This document shows, piece by piece, positions 44,508 to 53,546 of a DNA stretch of 64,000 bases (the stretch's first letter is position 1; each line of letters opens with the position of its first letter). The notes beneath the pieces are model-generated. The model made no database searches and was not told the DNA's origin. It saw only the letters and a program-made list of their open reading frames with translations. The position numbers and the translations under genes are program-made. The stretch spans positions 3,100,001 to 3,164,000 of the forward strand of contig NZ_CP014145.1 in assembly GCF_001542775.1 (NCBI RefSeq), written 5' to 3'. This DNA is from Microterricola viridarii (GTDB lineage Bacteria; Actinomycetota; Actinomycetes; Actinomycetales; Microbacteriaceae).

Positions 44508-45881
44508 TTAGCTCGGGGCGAGGTCCGCGAAGCGCGAGAAGTGGCCGTGGAAGGCGACAGGAACAGTACGCGTCGGGCCGTTGCGGTGCTTGGCGACGAT
44601 CAGGTCGGCTTCGCCGGCGCGCGGGCTCTCCTTGTCGTAGACAGCTTCGCGGTGCAACAAGATCACCATGTCGGCATCCTGCTCAATCGAGCCCGACTCG
44701 CGCAGGTCGCTGATCGCGGGCATCTTGTCGGCACGCTGCTCGGAACCACGGTTCAGCTGGGACAGCGCGATGACCGGCACCTGCAGCTCCTTGGCCATGA
44801 GCTTGAGCGCGCGCGAGAACTCCGAGACCTCCTGCTGGCGGCTCTCGACGCGCTTGCCCGAGGTCATCAGCTGCAGGTAGTCGATGACGACCATCTTGAG
44901 GCCGACGCGCTGCTTGAGTCGGCGGCACTTGGCGCGAATCTCAACCAGGGTCATGTTGGGGGAGTCGTCGATGTAGAGCGGAGCATCGTTGATTCGACCG
45001 CTGACCTGCGCGATGGTTGTCCAGTCGCGAGACTCAATCTTTCCCTTGCGCATGCTCTGCAGAGGCACGGATGACTCGGCGGAGAGCAGGCGCATGGCGA
45101 TCTCGGCTCGGCCCATTTCGAGCGAGAAGAAGATCGAGGGCATGTTGTGGCCGATCGACGCGGAACGCGCGAAATCGAGAGCCAAGGTCGACTTACCCAC
45201 AGCAGGTCGCGCTGCGACAATGATCATCTGACCGGGGTGGAAACCGTTCGTCAGCTCGTCGAGATCAACGAAGCCGGTGGGAACACCGGTCATCGACCCG
45301 TCTTTGTGCGAAGCAGCCTCGATTTCTTCCATGGCGGCCGAAACGGCATCCGTCAACGGAACGTAGTCTTCGGTCTCGGTGCTGCCGGTGACGGAGTAGA
45401 TCTCGGCCTGCGCGTTGTTGACGAGGTCGAGCACCTCGCCCTCGCCCGAGTAGCCCATCTGCACGATGCGGGTTCCGGCCTCGACCAGGCGGCGCAGCAG
45501 AGCGCGCTCGGCCACGATGGAGCCGTAGTAGCCGGCGTTGGCGGCGGTCGGCACCATGCTGGTCAGTGAGTGCAGGTAGTCGGCGCCGCCGGCGCGAGCC
45601 AGCTCGCCCTGCTTGGTGAGCTCATCGCTGACGGCGATGACGTCGGTCGGCTCGCCGCGTGAGTAGAGCGAGAGGATCGCGTCGAAGACGAGTTCATGCT
45701 TGGGGATGTAGAAGTCGGGGCCGCGCAGCGTCTCGACGACGTCGGCCACGGCATCCTTCGACAGCAACATGCCGCCCAGCGCGCTCTGCTCTGCGAGCAG
45801 GTCGTGCGGCGGTGTACGGTCTGCGCGCTCGGCGCGCTGTGGTTCAGGGGAGTCTGAGAGCCCTAGATGTGCGATCGACAC
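44508..45881 (-). CDS. dnaB: Replicative DNA helicase
   Basis: 457 residues from GTG 45881, with GAGGAG seven bases upstream; the six extra codons upstream lack any signal. The N-terminal DnaB domain (ALGGMLLSKDAVADVVETL) precedes the RecA-like motor with Walker A AARPAVGKSTLALD (about residue 223), FSLEMGRAEIAMRLLSAES, VVIDYLQLM and ALSQLNRG. No intein interrupts it. It unwinds DNA at the replication fork as a hexamer. The gene follows rplI in the same direction, but a 505-base gap with DnaA-box-like sequences separates them, so it probably has its own promoter. Confidence 0.97.
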   Translation of the reverse strand: MSIAHLGLSDSPEPQRAERADRTPPHDLLAEQSALGGMLLSKDAVADVVETLRGPDFYIPKHELVFDAILSLYSRGEPTDVIAVSDELTKQGELARAGGADYLHSLTSMVPTAANAGYYGSIVAERALLRRLVEAGTRIVQMGYSGEGEVLDLVNNAQAEIYSVTGSTETEDYVPLTDAVSAAMEEIEAASHKDGSMTGVPTGFVDLDELTNGFHPGQMIIVAARPAVGKSTLALDFARSASIGHNMPSIFFSLEMGRAEIAMRLLSAESSVPLQSMRKGKIESRDWTTIAQVSGRINDAPLYIDDSPNMTLVEIRAKCRRLKQRVGLKMVVIDYLQLMTSGKRVESRQQEVSEFSRALKLMAKELQVPVIALSQLNRGSEQRADKMPAISDLRESGSIEQDADMVILLHREAVYDKESPRAGEADLIVAKHRNGPTRTVPVAFHGHFSRFADLAPS

Positions 45882-46079
45882 GCGGTGCCTCCTCGGCAAA
45901 CTGGACTACCGGCGAAAGCCGGTCAATGGGGGTGGGTCGGGAACAGCTGAACCCATATCCAGTGATAGCGGGTACCTCTGACAGTGCGGCGAGCCGGGTG
46001 GAAAAACCCAGTCCAGAACACACCGACGAGCGCCGCTGGAGCCACCATACGGATTGCTTGGGGGCAACTCAACCTGGCC

Positions 46080-46236
46080 TGTGGATAACCCTGTGAACAA
46101 TCTGCGGGAAACGCCACCAGTGTTGTGTAAAGCCTGTGGGAACAGCTGTGGACAACTAACTTTCTTTTGCAGAGAAACGTAGTTTGACCGGGGTTTTAAT
46201 TTGTGCACAGCTGTGTGAATAAAGTAGTTTTCCACA
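46080..46236. promoter_or_regulatory. Cluster of DnaA-box-like sequences
   Basis: Matches to TTWTNCACA: 46080-46088 (TTATCCACA, minus), 46214-46222 (TTATTCACA, minus) and 46228-46236 (TTTTCCACA, plus). One-mismatch sites: 46092-46100, 46147-46155 and 46201-46209. All lie within 157 bases that include an AT-rich stretch (about 46155-46200). Confidence 0.6.
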
Positions 46237-46326
46237 GCGCCTTTTTGGGGCCAAATTCCACAGTCCCCTGTGCACAGAACGGGGGGATTGCGCTTTGCGA
46301 AAGTGCTAAAAACTGCTTCTTAAACA

Positions 46327-46360
46327 GATGTGGCGGTGGGCCGAAGCCCACCGCCACATC
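46327..46360 (-). terminator. Terminator after rplI
   Basis: 15-bp stem (46327-46341 with 46346-46360) around CGAA, just after the rplI stop on the minus strand, followed by a T-containing tract. Confidence 0.8.
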
Positions 46361-46386
46361 ACAGCCTTGCGGCCAGAGTTTTACGC

Positions 46387-46836
46387 CTACTTGGCGGAGA
46401 CCACCTGAAGGGTGATCGCGGCCGACAGCTCGTCGCGCAGACGAACCGTCACCTGGTGAGTTCCGACAACCTTAATCGGGTTGGGGATCTCAACCTTGCG
46501 CTTGTCGATGGTGCCGAGTCCGGCAGCAGCAACGGCGTCAGCGATGTCGGTGGTCTTCACCGAACCGAAGAGACGGCCTTCAGCGCCGGTCTTGACGACC
46601 AGCTTGACCTTGGCAGCCTCGAGGGCAGCCTTGAATGCCTGCGCCTCTTCGAGCGTGGCGAGCTCACGAGCCGCGCGAGCGGCCTTGATCTGCTCGACCT
46701 GCTTCTCGCCACCGCGGCTCCACTGCACGGCAAAGCCCTGCGGAACCAGGTAGTTACGGGCGTAGCCGTTCTTGACCTCGATGACATCACCGGGGGTACC
46801 GAGGCCAGTGACCTCGTGCGTCAGAATCAGTTTCAT
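46387..46836 (-). CDS. rplI: 50S ribosomal protein L9
   Basis: 149 residues. The N-terminal rRNA-binding domain reads [37 protein letters not shown]. It is joined by a long charged helix to the C-terminal domain ([39 protein letters not shown]). L9 projects from the base of the L1 stalk and limits frameshifting. It is the last gene of rpsF-ssb-rpsR-rplI and is followed by a terminator. Length and motifs are standard. Confidence 0.98.
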   Translation of the reverse strand: MKLILTHEVTGLGTPGDVIEVKNGYARNYLVPQGFAVQWSRGGEKQVEQIKAARAARELATLEEAQAFKAALEAAKVKLVVKTGAEGRLFGSVKTTDIADAVAAAGLGTIDKRKVEIPNPIKVVGTHQVTVRLRDELSAAITLQVVSAK

Positions 46837-46847
46837 GTCTTTACTCC

Positions 46848-47111
46848 TCAGCGTCCGCTGCCGGCGTATGGCAGCAGGGCCATCTCGCGGGCATTCTTGA
46901 CGGCACGGGCGATCAGACGCTGCTCCTGCACGGAAACGCCTGTGATGCGGCGGGCACGGATCTTCCCGCGCTCAGAGATGAACTTACGAAGCGTGGGGAC
47001 ATCCTTGTAGTCGATGACACCAACGCGAATGGACTTCGCGGGAGCGGCGTTCTTGCCACCCTTGGCTCCGCGGAGTGGCTTGCGGCGGTCGCCGCTGCTC
47101 TTTCCAGCCAT
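46848..47111 (-). CDS. rpsR: 30S ribosomal protein S18
   Basis: 87 residues. Basic N-terminal part ([21 protein letters not shown]) and the family core [51 protein letters not shown]18 pairs with S6 on 16S rRNA. There is no cysteine, so it is a zinc-independent S18. It lies between ssb and rplI in the usual operon, 73 bases after ssb and 11 before rplI. Confidence 0.97.
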   Translation of the reverse strand: MAGKSSGDRRKPLRGAKGGKNAAPAKSIRVGVIDYKDVPTLRKFISERGKIRARRITGVSVQEQRLIARAVKNAREMALLPYAGSGR

Positions 47112-47184
47112 GGTATTTCCTTTGTCTTGAAGTATTTACGCCCGGATGCTGCGTGATGCGGCATCCGGAAGCCGGCCCAAGGGC

Positions 47185-47697
47185 CTAGAAGGGGGTCTCG
47201 TCGCTGTAGCTGCCCGGGGTGTTCCAGACGTCCTGGCCGCCAGAGGCGGCAGGGGCGCTGGGAGCCCACGGCTCTTCGACGGCTCCACCGAAGTTGCCAC
47301 CCTGAGGGGCAGCACCACGGGGGGCGCCAGAAGACTGGGCACGCGTGACAGACGCGGTCGCGTAACGAAGCGAGGGGCCGATCTCGTCGACATCCAGCTC
47401 ATAGCTGGTGCGCTTCTCGCCTTCCTTCGTCTCGTAGGAACGCTGCTTGAGACGCCCGGAAGCGATAACGCGGGAACCCTTGGTCAGTGATCCAGCAACG
47501 TGCTCAGCGAATTCACGCCAAACGCTCGCGCGCAGGAACAGCGCTTCGCCATCGATCCACTCGTTCTTTGCACGGTCAAACGTGCGCGGGGTGGAGGCAA
47601 TGGTGAAGTTGGCAACCGCCAGTCCGTTCTGCGTGTAACGCAGCTCGGGGTCTGAGGTGAGGTTGCCCACCACGGTAATTACGGTCTCGCCGGCCAT
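47185..47697 (-). CDS. ssb: Single-stranded DNA-binding protein
   Basis: 170 residues. The OB-fold reads [38 protein letters not shown] with aromatic DNA contacts later ([21 protein letters not shown]). A glycine-rich linker and an acidic tip ending SDETPF follow; the tip recruits replication partners. It coats single-stranded DNA during replication and repair. Between rpsF and rpsR in the classic operon, five bases after rpsF. Confidence 0.96.
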   Translation of the reverse strand: MAGETVITVVGNLTSDPELRYTQNGLAVANFTIASTPRTFDRAKNEWIDGEALFLRASVWREFAEHVAGSLTKGSRVIASGRLKQRSYETKEGEKRTSYELDVDEIGPSLRYATASVTRAQSSGAPRGAAPQGGNFGGAVEEPWAPSAPAASGGQDVWNTPGSYSDETPF

Positions 47698-47702
47698 CGG
47701 GA

Positions 47703-48080
47703 CTAAGCGTCCTTCGCAGCCTTGGCCGGAGCGGCAGCCTTGCGGGCGGCCTTCTCCTCGGCGAGCTTCTGTGCAGCGGCAACCTGAGCGATTCCCTCTT
47801 CTGCGCGCAGCACCTTGGTGCGCATGACTGCTTCGCTGAGCTTCAGCTGGCGGTCAAGCTCCGTGGTGGTAGCGGGCTCTGCGGTGAAGTCGACGACGGC
47901 GTAGATGCCTTCGGTCTTCTTGTTGATCTCGTAAGCGAGACGACGACGGCCCCAGATGTCGACCTTGTCGATCGTGCCACCATCGTTGCGAACAACGTTG
48001 AGGAACTTGTCAAGGCTGGGAGCAACGGTGCGCTCATCGATCTCGGGATCGAGGATAACCATCAGTTCGTACTGGTGCAT
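47703..48080 (-). CDS. rpsF: 30S ribosomal protein S6
   Basis: 125 residues. Core [65 protein letters not shown] is typical S6. An Ala/Lys-rich C-terminal tail of about 30 residues extends beyond the family core, common in Actinobacteria. First gene of rpsF-ssb-rpsR-rplI, with a strong GGAGG upstream and a 160-base leader before the solute-binding gene. Confidence 0.97.
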   Translation of the reverse strand: MHQYELMVILDPEIDERTVAPSLDKFLNVVRNDGGTIDKVDIWGRRRLAYEINKKTEGIYAVVDFTAEPATTTELDRQLKLSEAVMRTKVLRAEEGIAQVAAAQKLAEEKAARKAAAPAKAAKDA

Positions 48081-48240
48081 GACTAACCCACCTCCTTCGG
48101 ACTAAAACGGCTGCAGACGTTCTGCAACAGGAGGGTTGTGCATGTGTTGAACACGGAGGCCAGAGATTCCGGCGCGTGAGCAACCTTCCGATTGTAACGG
48201 ATGCCGGAGGCGAAAGCGAGCCGCTGCGGGCGACGCGGCA

Positions 48241-49596
48241 CTAACCGCCGGCGACCACCGCGTTGGCGGCATCCTGGGCCTGCCGCAGGCCGCTCTCCAA
48301 CGGCAGCTGCCCGGTGAACACCTGGTCGAGGATAGGGCCGTAGGCGGCCTCGACCTCGGCGAAGTTCGCGGTCCGCGGCGGCGTCACCGTCGGCGCATCG
48401 CGGGCGAGCACCTCGAAAAACTTCGCCACCTCGACGTCTTTGCCTGCCCAGTAGTCGAAGTAGGCGTGCTGCGCCGCGACGACGCCGGGCACGGCTGCGC
48501 CGCTGGCGCCGACGAAGCTGTTGCCCTCTGCCGATCCGAGCCACTTGAGCACCTCGGCCGTCTCGGCCGGGTGCGCGCTGTGCGCGTTGCCCGCCGCGGC
48601 GATGCCGTTCGTCACAGAGACTCGGCCCGCGGGGCCAGCCGGCATCGAGGCGACGCCCCATTCGAACTCGGCCTTGTCGGCGATGTGGGAGAGGCTGTAC
48701 ACGCCGGACTGGAACAACGCCAGCTTGCCGTTGATGAAGCTGTCGCGGGCGAAGTCCGATTCGGCGTTGCTCTGCGCGGCGGGCGCGGCGACCCGGTGCG
48801 TGTTGATCAGGGCGACCTGGTAGCCGATCGCCTGTGCTGCCGCGTCGCCGGCGAAGCTGTAAATGCCGTCGACATCGAAGTCGCCGCCGTTGGAGCCGAT
48901 GGAGGGCAGCAGGATGGCCTGCAGGTCGTTCGAGGCGTTGTAGCCGTACTGGCTCACCGAGTCGGGATCGAACTCGGGGTCGGTCGCCGCCCGTCCATGG
49001 CTGTCGCGGGTCAGCTTCTGCAACACCGGCAGCAGCGAGTCCTCGGCCGGGTCCAGGCTCCACGCCAGCTCTTCCAGGGCGGCCGGGTCGATGCCGGCCT
49101 CGACCACCATCGCCTTGTTGTAATACAGGGCGATGCCGGCATCCGAAAGCTGCGGCACACCCCACAAGGTGCCCTCCGCCGTGAACTCGCGCACCACGAC
49201 ACGGTCCCAGTCGTTCTTGGCGCGTTCGCCGAGCGTCGCGTCGATGTTCACCAGCTCGCCGCTCTCGGCAAGGTCGGTGAGATAGGAGTTGTTCAGCCAG
49301 AAGATGTCGTCGGCCCGGCCCGCGTCGACATCGGCGCCGAGCTGGTCCCAGTACTGAGACCAGGGGATGACGGTCACATCGACGGAGATGTCTGGATGGG
49401 CCGCCTCGAATGCCGCGAAGGAGGACTTGTACGCGGCCGCGACGCTGTCGTCCCAGAGCCGAACGGTCACGATCGTCTTACCGGAGCCCGCGATCGCTCC
49501 GGCGGCCAGCACTCCCATGCCGAGCGCGAGCGCGCCCACGAGCACGCCGAGCGCCACCGTCATGGCCGAGTTGCTGCGCAGCTTCTTCACCGACAC
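48241..49596 (-). CDS. Orphan extracellular solute-binding protein (ABC family 1)
   Basis: 451 residues. The N-terminus MSVKKLRSNSAMTVALGVLVGALALGMGVLAAGAIAG is a single hydrophobic anchor or signal without a lipobox cysteine, so it may be an uncleaved membrane-tethered binding protein. The mature part is SBP_bac_1-like: TVRLWDDSVAAAYKSSFAAFEAAHPDISVDV, ADDIFWLNNSYLTDLAESG and GVPQLSDAGIALYYNKAMV. Such proteins bind sugars or oligosaccharides, but no permease or ATPase gene is near, so partners must lie elsewhere. Between rpsF and cca, reading in the same direction as both. Confidence 0.85.
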   Translation of the reverse strand: MSVKKLRSNSAMTVALGVLVGALALGMGVLAAGAIAGSGKTIVTVRLWDDSVAAAYKSSFAAFEAAHPDISVDVTVIPWSQYWDQLGADVDAGRADDIFWLNNSYLTDLAESGELVNIDATLGERAKNDWDRVVVREFTAEGTLWGVPQLSDAGIALYYNKAMVVEAGIDPAALEELAWSLDPAEDSLLPVLQKLTRDSHGRAATDPEFDPDSVSQYGYNASNDLQAILLPSIGSNGGDFDVDGIYSFAGDAAAQAIGYQVALINTHRVAAPAAQSNAESDFARDSFINGKLALFQSGVYSLSHIADKAEFEWGVASMPAGPAGRVSVTNGIAAAGNAHSAHPAETAEVLKWLGSAEGNSFVGASGAAVPGVVAAQHAYFDYWAGKDVEVAKFFEVLARDAPTVTPPRTANFAEVEAAYGPILDQVFTGQLPLESGLRQAQDAANAVVAGG

Positions 49597-49671
49597 CTCC
49601 GCCCCGAACGCTACCAGTGGGTGCTCCCGCTGCGTCGGACCCCAATCGGGTGCCGGGGCGTTCCGTGCCGA

Positions 49672-51108
49672 TCAGTTTCGGGCGGCCCACCAGGCGAGCA
49701 GGCGCTCGGTGGCGCGCTCCTCGCCGATCGGGCCCTCGTCCAGGCGCAGCTCGAGCAGGAAGCGATATGCCTCGCCGACGTCGCGGCCGGGCCGGATGCC
49801 GAGCAAGCTCATGATCTGCTCGCCGTCGAGGTCGGGCCGTACGGCGTTCAGCTCCTCCTCCTCGGCCAGCTGGGCGATGCGCTCCTCGATGTCGTCGTAG
49901 GCGAAGCCCAGCCGGTCGGCCTTGCGCCGATTGCGGGTCGTCACATCGGCCCGGGTCAAGATGTGCAGGCGCTCCAACTGGTCACCGGCATCGCGGGCGT
50001 AGCGCCGCACGGCCGAGTCGCTCCAGGCCCCCTCGGTGTAGCCGAAGAAGCGCAGGTGCAGCTCGATCAGCTTGCCGACGGCCGCGATCGTGTCGTTGTC
50101 GTAGCGCAGCTCGCGCAGGCGCTTCTTGGCCAGCTTGGAACCGACGAGGTCGTGGTGGTGGAAGCTGACGACGCCGCCGGCCTCGAGGCGCCGGGTCGCC
50201 GGCTTGCCGATGTCGTGCAGCAGCGCGGCCAGGCGCAGCACCAGGTCGGGGCTCTGCAGCTTGCCCCGCGACTTCTCGTAGCCGATGGCCTGCTCCAGCA
50301 CGGTGAGGCTGTGCTGGTAGACGTCCTTGTGGTGGTGGTGCTCGTCAATCTCGAGGCGCAGGGCGGGAAGCTCGGGCAGCACGATGGCGGCAATGCCGGA
50401 GTCGACGAGCAGCTCGAGGCCGGCGCGCGGGGCATCCGTCTTCAGCAGCTTGGAGAGCTCGTCGTTGACGCGCTCGATCGAGATGCGGCGGATGCTGTCC
50501 GCGCCCGCCTTCATCGCCGAGAACGCCGCGTCGTCCAACTGGAATCCGAGCTGAGAAGAGAAGCGGGCGGCCCGCATCATGCGCAGCGGGTCGTCGCCGA
50601 AGGACTGCTCCGGCGTCGCCGGGGTGCGGAGACGGCCGTCGAGCAGATCCTCGATGCCGCCAGCCGGATCAACGAGTGTCATCTGGGGCAACCGGAGCGC
50701 GATCGAGTTGACGGTGAAGTCCCGGCGCAGCAGGTCTTCGTCGAGCGAGGTGCCGAAGACGACCTCCGGTTTGCGCGTTCCGTCGACGTAACTGTCGGTG
50801 CGGTAGGTGGTGATCTCAACGGTTTCGCCGGCGATCTTGGCGGCGATGGTGCCGAACTGCCGCCCGATGTCCCACTGCGCCTCGCTGATCGGCGTCACGA
50901 TCGCCAGGATCTGGTCGGGGGAGGCGTCGGTGGTGAAGTCGAGGTCGTTGGTGCCGCGATCGAGGAAGGCGTCACGCACCGGCCCGCCGACCAGGGCGAG
51001 CTCGTGGCCAGCGGTTTCGAAGGCCACGGCCAGACGTGAAACGGCGGCGGTCGCCGCAAGATCGCCCAGCCGGGCAAGGGCCGCCGCGACACTCTGCATG
51101 AACACCAT
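49672..51108 (-). CDS. cca: CCA-adding tRNA nucleotidyltransferase
   Basis: 478 residues from ATG 51108; a longer open frame upstream overlaps the divergent DUF6049-type gene and is unlikely. Polymerase head with LALVGGPVRDAFLDRGTNDLDFTTDA (GGxVRD plus DxD), EVVFGTSLDEDLLRRDFTVNSIALRL, and an HD domain with LLHDIGKPATRR. It adds or repairs the 3' CCA end of tRNA. Its neighbours cca, DUF6049-type gene and murJ are a conserved actinobacterial set. No clear ribosome-binding site precedes the ATG, so a second ATG at 51099 is possible. Confidence 0.93.
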   Translation of the reverse strand: MVFMQSVAAALARLGDLAATAAVSRLAVAFETAGHELALVGGPVRDAFLDRGTNDLDFTTDASPDQILAIVTPISEAQWDIGRQFGTIAAKIAGETVEITTYRTDSYVDGTRKPEVVFGTSLDEDLLRRDFTVNSIALRLPQMTLVDPAGGIEDLLDGRLRTPATPEQSFGDDPLRMMRAARFSSQLGFQLDDAAFSAMKAGADSIRRISIERVNDELSKLLKTDAPRAGLELLVDSGIAAIVLPELPALRLEIDEHHHHKDVYQHSLTVLEQAIGYEKSRGKLQSPDLVLRLAALLHDIGKPATRRLEAGGVVSFHHHDLVGSKLAKKRLRELRYDNDTIAAVGKLIELHLRFFGYTEGAWSDSAVRRYARDAGDQLERLHILTRADVTTRNRRKADRLGFAYDDIEERIAQLAEEEELNAVRPDLDGEQIMSLLGIRPGRDVGEAYRFLLELRLDEGPIGEERATERLLAWWAARN

Positions 51109-51167
51109 GTTAAAGGGTGCACGGCCCGGTGCAGCAGCCACACAGGGCGGCACCATAGAATCTGGGG

Positions 51168-53546
51168 ATGGTGGCCGAGTCTTTGCACACGCGTCGGCCT
51201 GCATTCTTAGAGGGTCTCCGCGCCCGCATGCATGGCGGCGCACCCCGTCGACGGTCACCGCGACGCATCCTTGCCGTGCTCGCCGCGGCCGCGATCCTTA
51301 CCCCTGCCCTGCTCGGCCAGGCCCCGGCATCGGCGGCCCCGGCGCAGGAGGGCCCAGTCGACTCGTCTGCCGCCGCCGCCGCATCCGATGCGGTCAGCAT
51401 TGTCGTAGCCCCCGGCCACGGCGCCGTTGTGCGACCAGGCGAAGACCTGCAGCTCTCGGCCACGGTCACCAACGGCAGCCGACTGGCGCTGAGCGTGACC
51501 CGGATCGCGATCGGACTGAGCGATGACACGCTCGCCGACTCCGCCGAGCTCTCCGCCTGGCTGCGGCCGAGCGCCGAGGTGCTCGCGGAAACCACGCTCG
51601 ACAACGCTGGCGTCCCGGATGACGGCCACCTCGTCGCGATCGCCGACGGCCCGTCCGTGGCCGGGGGAGGGAGCGCCACCGTCACGATCACCGTGCCCGC
51701 CGCCGCCCTCGAGCTGGACCCCTCCGACTGGGGCGCACAGGGGATCGTCGCGAGCCTGCTCAGCGAGAGTGCAGTGCTCGCTCAGACGCGCAGCACCGTC
51801 GTGCTGCTGCCCGCCGAGACCCCGCGCAGTCCCCTCGCCATCGTCATGCCGATGACCACCCCCGCCGACAGCGTCGGGCTGATCTCGAGCGAGAAGCTGG
51901 CCACCTACACCGGGCCGGGAGGCCTGCTCACGCGCAGCCTCGAATCGGCTCTGGCCCACAACGTAGCCGTCGCCCTGGACCCGATGATCCTGGCCTCGAT
52001 CCGCGTGCTCGGCACGAGTGCGCCGCAGAGCGCCGTCGACTGGCTGAACCGTCTGGCCATCGCCCCCAATGAGGTGTTCGCGTTGCCCTACGCCGACGCC
52101 GACGTCGCGGCACAGGCCCAGCTCGGCGTGAACCCGTTCCTGGAGCCGCTGTCGTTCGACACCGTCATCGACGAGCGAAACTTCACCACCGAGACGCCGA
52201 GCCCAACCGTGGCACCCAGCGAGACTCCGGCACCGGGCGAGGCAGAAGCGCCGTCGACGGCTGCCCCCGGCGCCGAGTCGGAGACCGCGCCTCCCGCCGA
52301 CTCCGTGATGGGCGCTGGCGTGCCCAGCATGAAGGATCTGCTGGCCTGGCCGTACACCCTGAGCGGCGTCGCGTGGCCCGCACCGGACACCGTGAACGCG
52401 GCCATACTGCCGACGATGAAAGCCAACGGCTACGACACCGTCATCGTCGCCGGCTCCAACCTCCAGAACACTGAATCGGTTCAGCCCTCGGCCTCCTCCC
52501 GCGCCGCCGACACGGCGCTGCTGGTGGCGGACACCGAGTTGAACGGCGCACTGAACGACGCCCTGCAGGCCGGCCGGGAGAGCGACTGGCAGGCGGCCAT
52601 GGCACGCGCGACGGCGGCGGTCGCGGTCGCCGCGGGCGAGTCGCCGGCGCGCCCTCTGCTTGCCGTGCTGCCGCGGGAGTTCGCGAGCAACGCCGGCTTC
52701 GTCAATGCCACGCTCACGGCGCTGGAGCAGATGCCGGTCGCCTCCGTTGCCCCACTGAGCGCCGTCATGGCGGCACCCGCGAGCGACGTCACGCTCAGCG
52801 AGGCCGCCGAGTCGCCGGAACGCCTCGCCGCGATCTCGGCCCTGCTCGACCGTGAAACCGCCTTGACCGGTTTCAGCACCGCGGTGACGGACCCGCGCAC
52901 CATCACCGAACCGGAGCGAACGAACCTGCTCGCGCTGCTCGGCGTCAACTGGCTCGCCGACACCACCGCCTGGCACGCGGCGGTCAGCGATGACCTGCTT
53001 CGCACCCGCGAGATCCTCGACTCCGTCAGCGTCGTCCAGAGCCCATCCGTGCTCGTGGTCGGCGGCAGCGCCCAGTTCCCCGTCACCGTGCAGAACACGT
53101 TCACCCAGCCCGTCACGCTGCGCGTGAACCTGCTGCCGTCCAACGGCCGCCTCGTCGTGGACGAGTCCGCCGAGGTGACGATCAATGCGGGCTCCAGCAG
53201 CACCGTGCTCGTGCCGGTGAACGCCCACGTCGGCAACGGCCCCGTCAATGTGACGGTCACTCTCAGCACCGCGACCGGCGTCCAGCTCGGCTCCAGCGTG
53301 ACCATCCCGGTCAACGTGCAGGCCGACTGGGAGGGCCTGGGCGCAGCCCTGCTCGGCGGCGCCATCCTGCTCTTCTTCGGCTTTGGCATCTTCCGCAACA
53401 TCCGCCGACGCCGACGCGAACGGGCCGCGGGCGAGCAGCCAGCGGTCGACGAAGACGCCGGCGAACAAGAGAGCGGCGACTCAGTGAAACCAGATGAAGA
53501 GGTTACTCGTGAGGAAACCGATGAGCCCGAGTCCCCGCGTGGCTAG
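51168..53546 (+). CDS. DUF6049-type secreted, membrane-anchored protein
   Basis: 792 residues. A basic start (RRRSPRRILAVLAAAAILTPALLGQAPASAAP) gives a signal peptide with AxA site. The long extracytoplasmic part is rich in Ala, Thr, Ser and Val with beta-sandwich-like segments (PGHGAVVRPGEDLQLSATVTNGSR) and a Pro/Glu/Ala-rich insert around residue 345-380. One membrane helix near 725-742 (GLGAALLGGAILLFFGFGIF) is followed by a basic then acidic tail. In Actinobacteria a protein of this type sits between cca and murJ; its role is unknown, with cell-wall assembly suggested by position. It is divergent from cca and overlaps murJ. Confidence 0.8.
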   Translation: MVAESLHTRRPAFLEGLRARMHGGAPRRRSPRRILAVLAAAAILTPALLGQAPASAAPAQEGPVDSSAAAAASDAVSIVVAPGHGAVVRPGEDLQLSATVTNGSRLALSVTRIAIGLSDDTLADSAELSAWLRPSAEVLAETTLDNAGVPDDGHLVAIADGPSVAGGGSATVTITVPAAALELDPSDWGAQGIVASLLSESAVLAQTRSTVVLLPAETPRSPLAIVMPMTTPADSVGLISSEKLATYTGPGGLLTRSLESALAHNVAVALDPMILASIRVLGTSAPQSAVDWLNRLAIAPNEVFALPYADADVAAQAQLGVNPFLEPLSFDTVIDERNFTTETPSPTVAPSETPAPGEAEAPSTAAPGAESETAPPADSVMGAGVPSMKDLLAWPYTLSGVAWPAPDTVNAAILPTMKANGYDTVIVAGSNLQNTESVQPSASSRAADTALLVADTELNGALNDALQAGRESDWQAAMARATAAVAVAAGESPARPLLAVLPREFASNAGFVNATLTALEQMPVASVAPLSAVMAAPASDVTLSEAAESPERLAAISALLDRETALTGFSTAVTDPRTITEPERTNLLALLGVNWLADTTAWHAAVSDDLLRTREILDSVSVVQSPSVLVVGGSAQFPVTVQNTFTQPVTLRVNLLPSNGRLVVDESAEVTINAGSSSTVLVPVNAHVGNGPVNVTVTLSTATGVQLGSSVTIPVNVQADWEGLGAALLGGAILLFFGFGIFRNIRRRRRERAAGEQPAVDEDAGEQESGDSVKPDEEVTREETDEPESPRG

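Larger units (their letters stand above)
45882..46386. other. rplI-dnaB intergenic region with DnaA-box-like cluster
   Basis: 505 bases, locally AT-richer than the rest. It holds the rplI terminator, the dnaB promoter side and at least three good and several weaker DnaA-box-like 9-mers. No gene seen. Confidence 0.7.

Noticed and set aside
46080..46236. Chromosomal replication origin itself
   Set aside because: In this group oriC lies by dnaA/dnaN, which should lie beyond parB to the right. Only a handful of boxes are present here, so only a DnaA-binding cluster is claimed.
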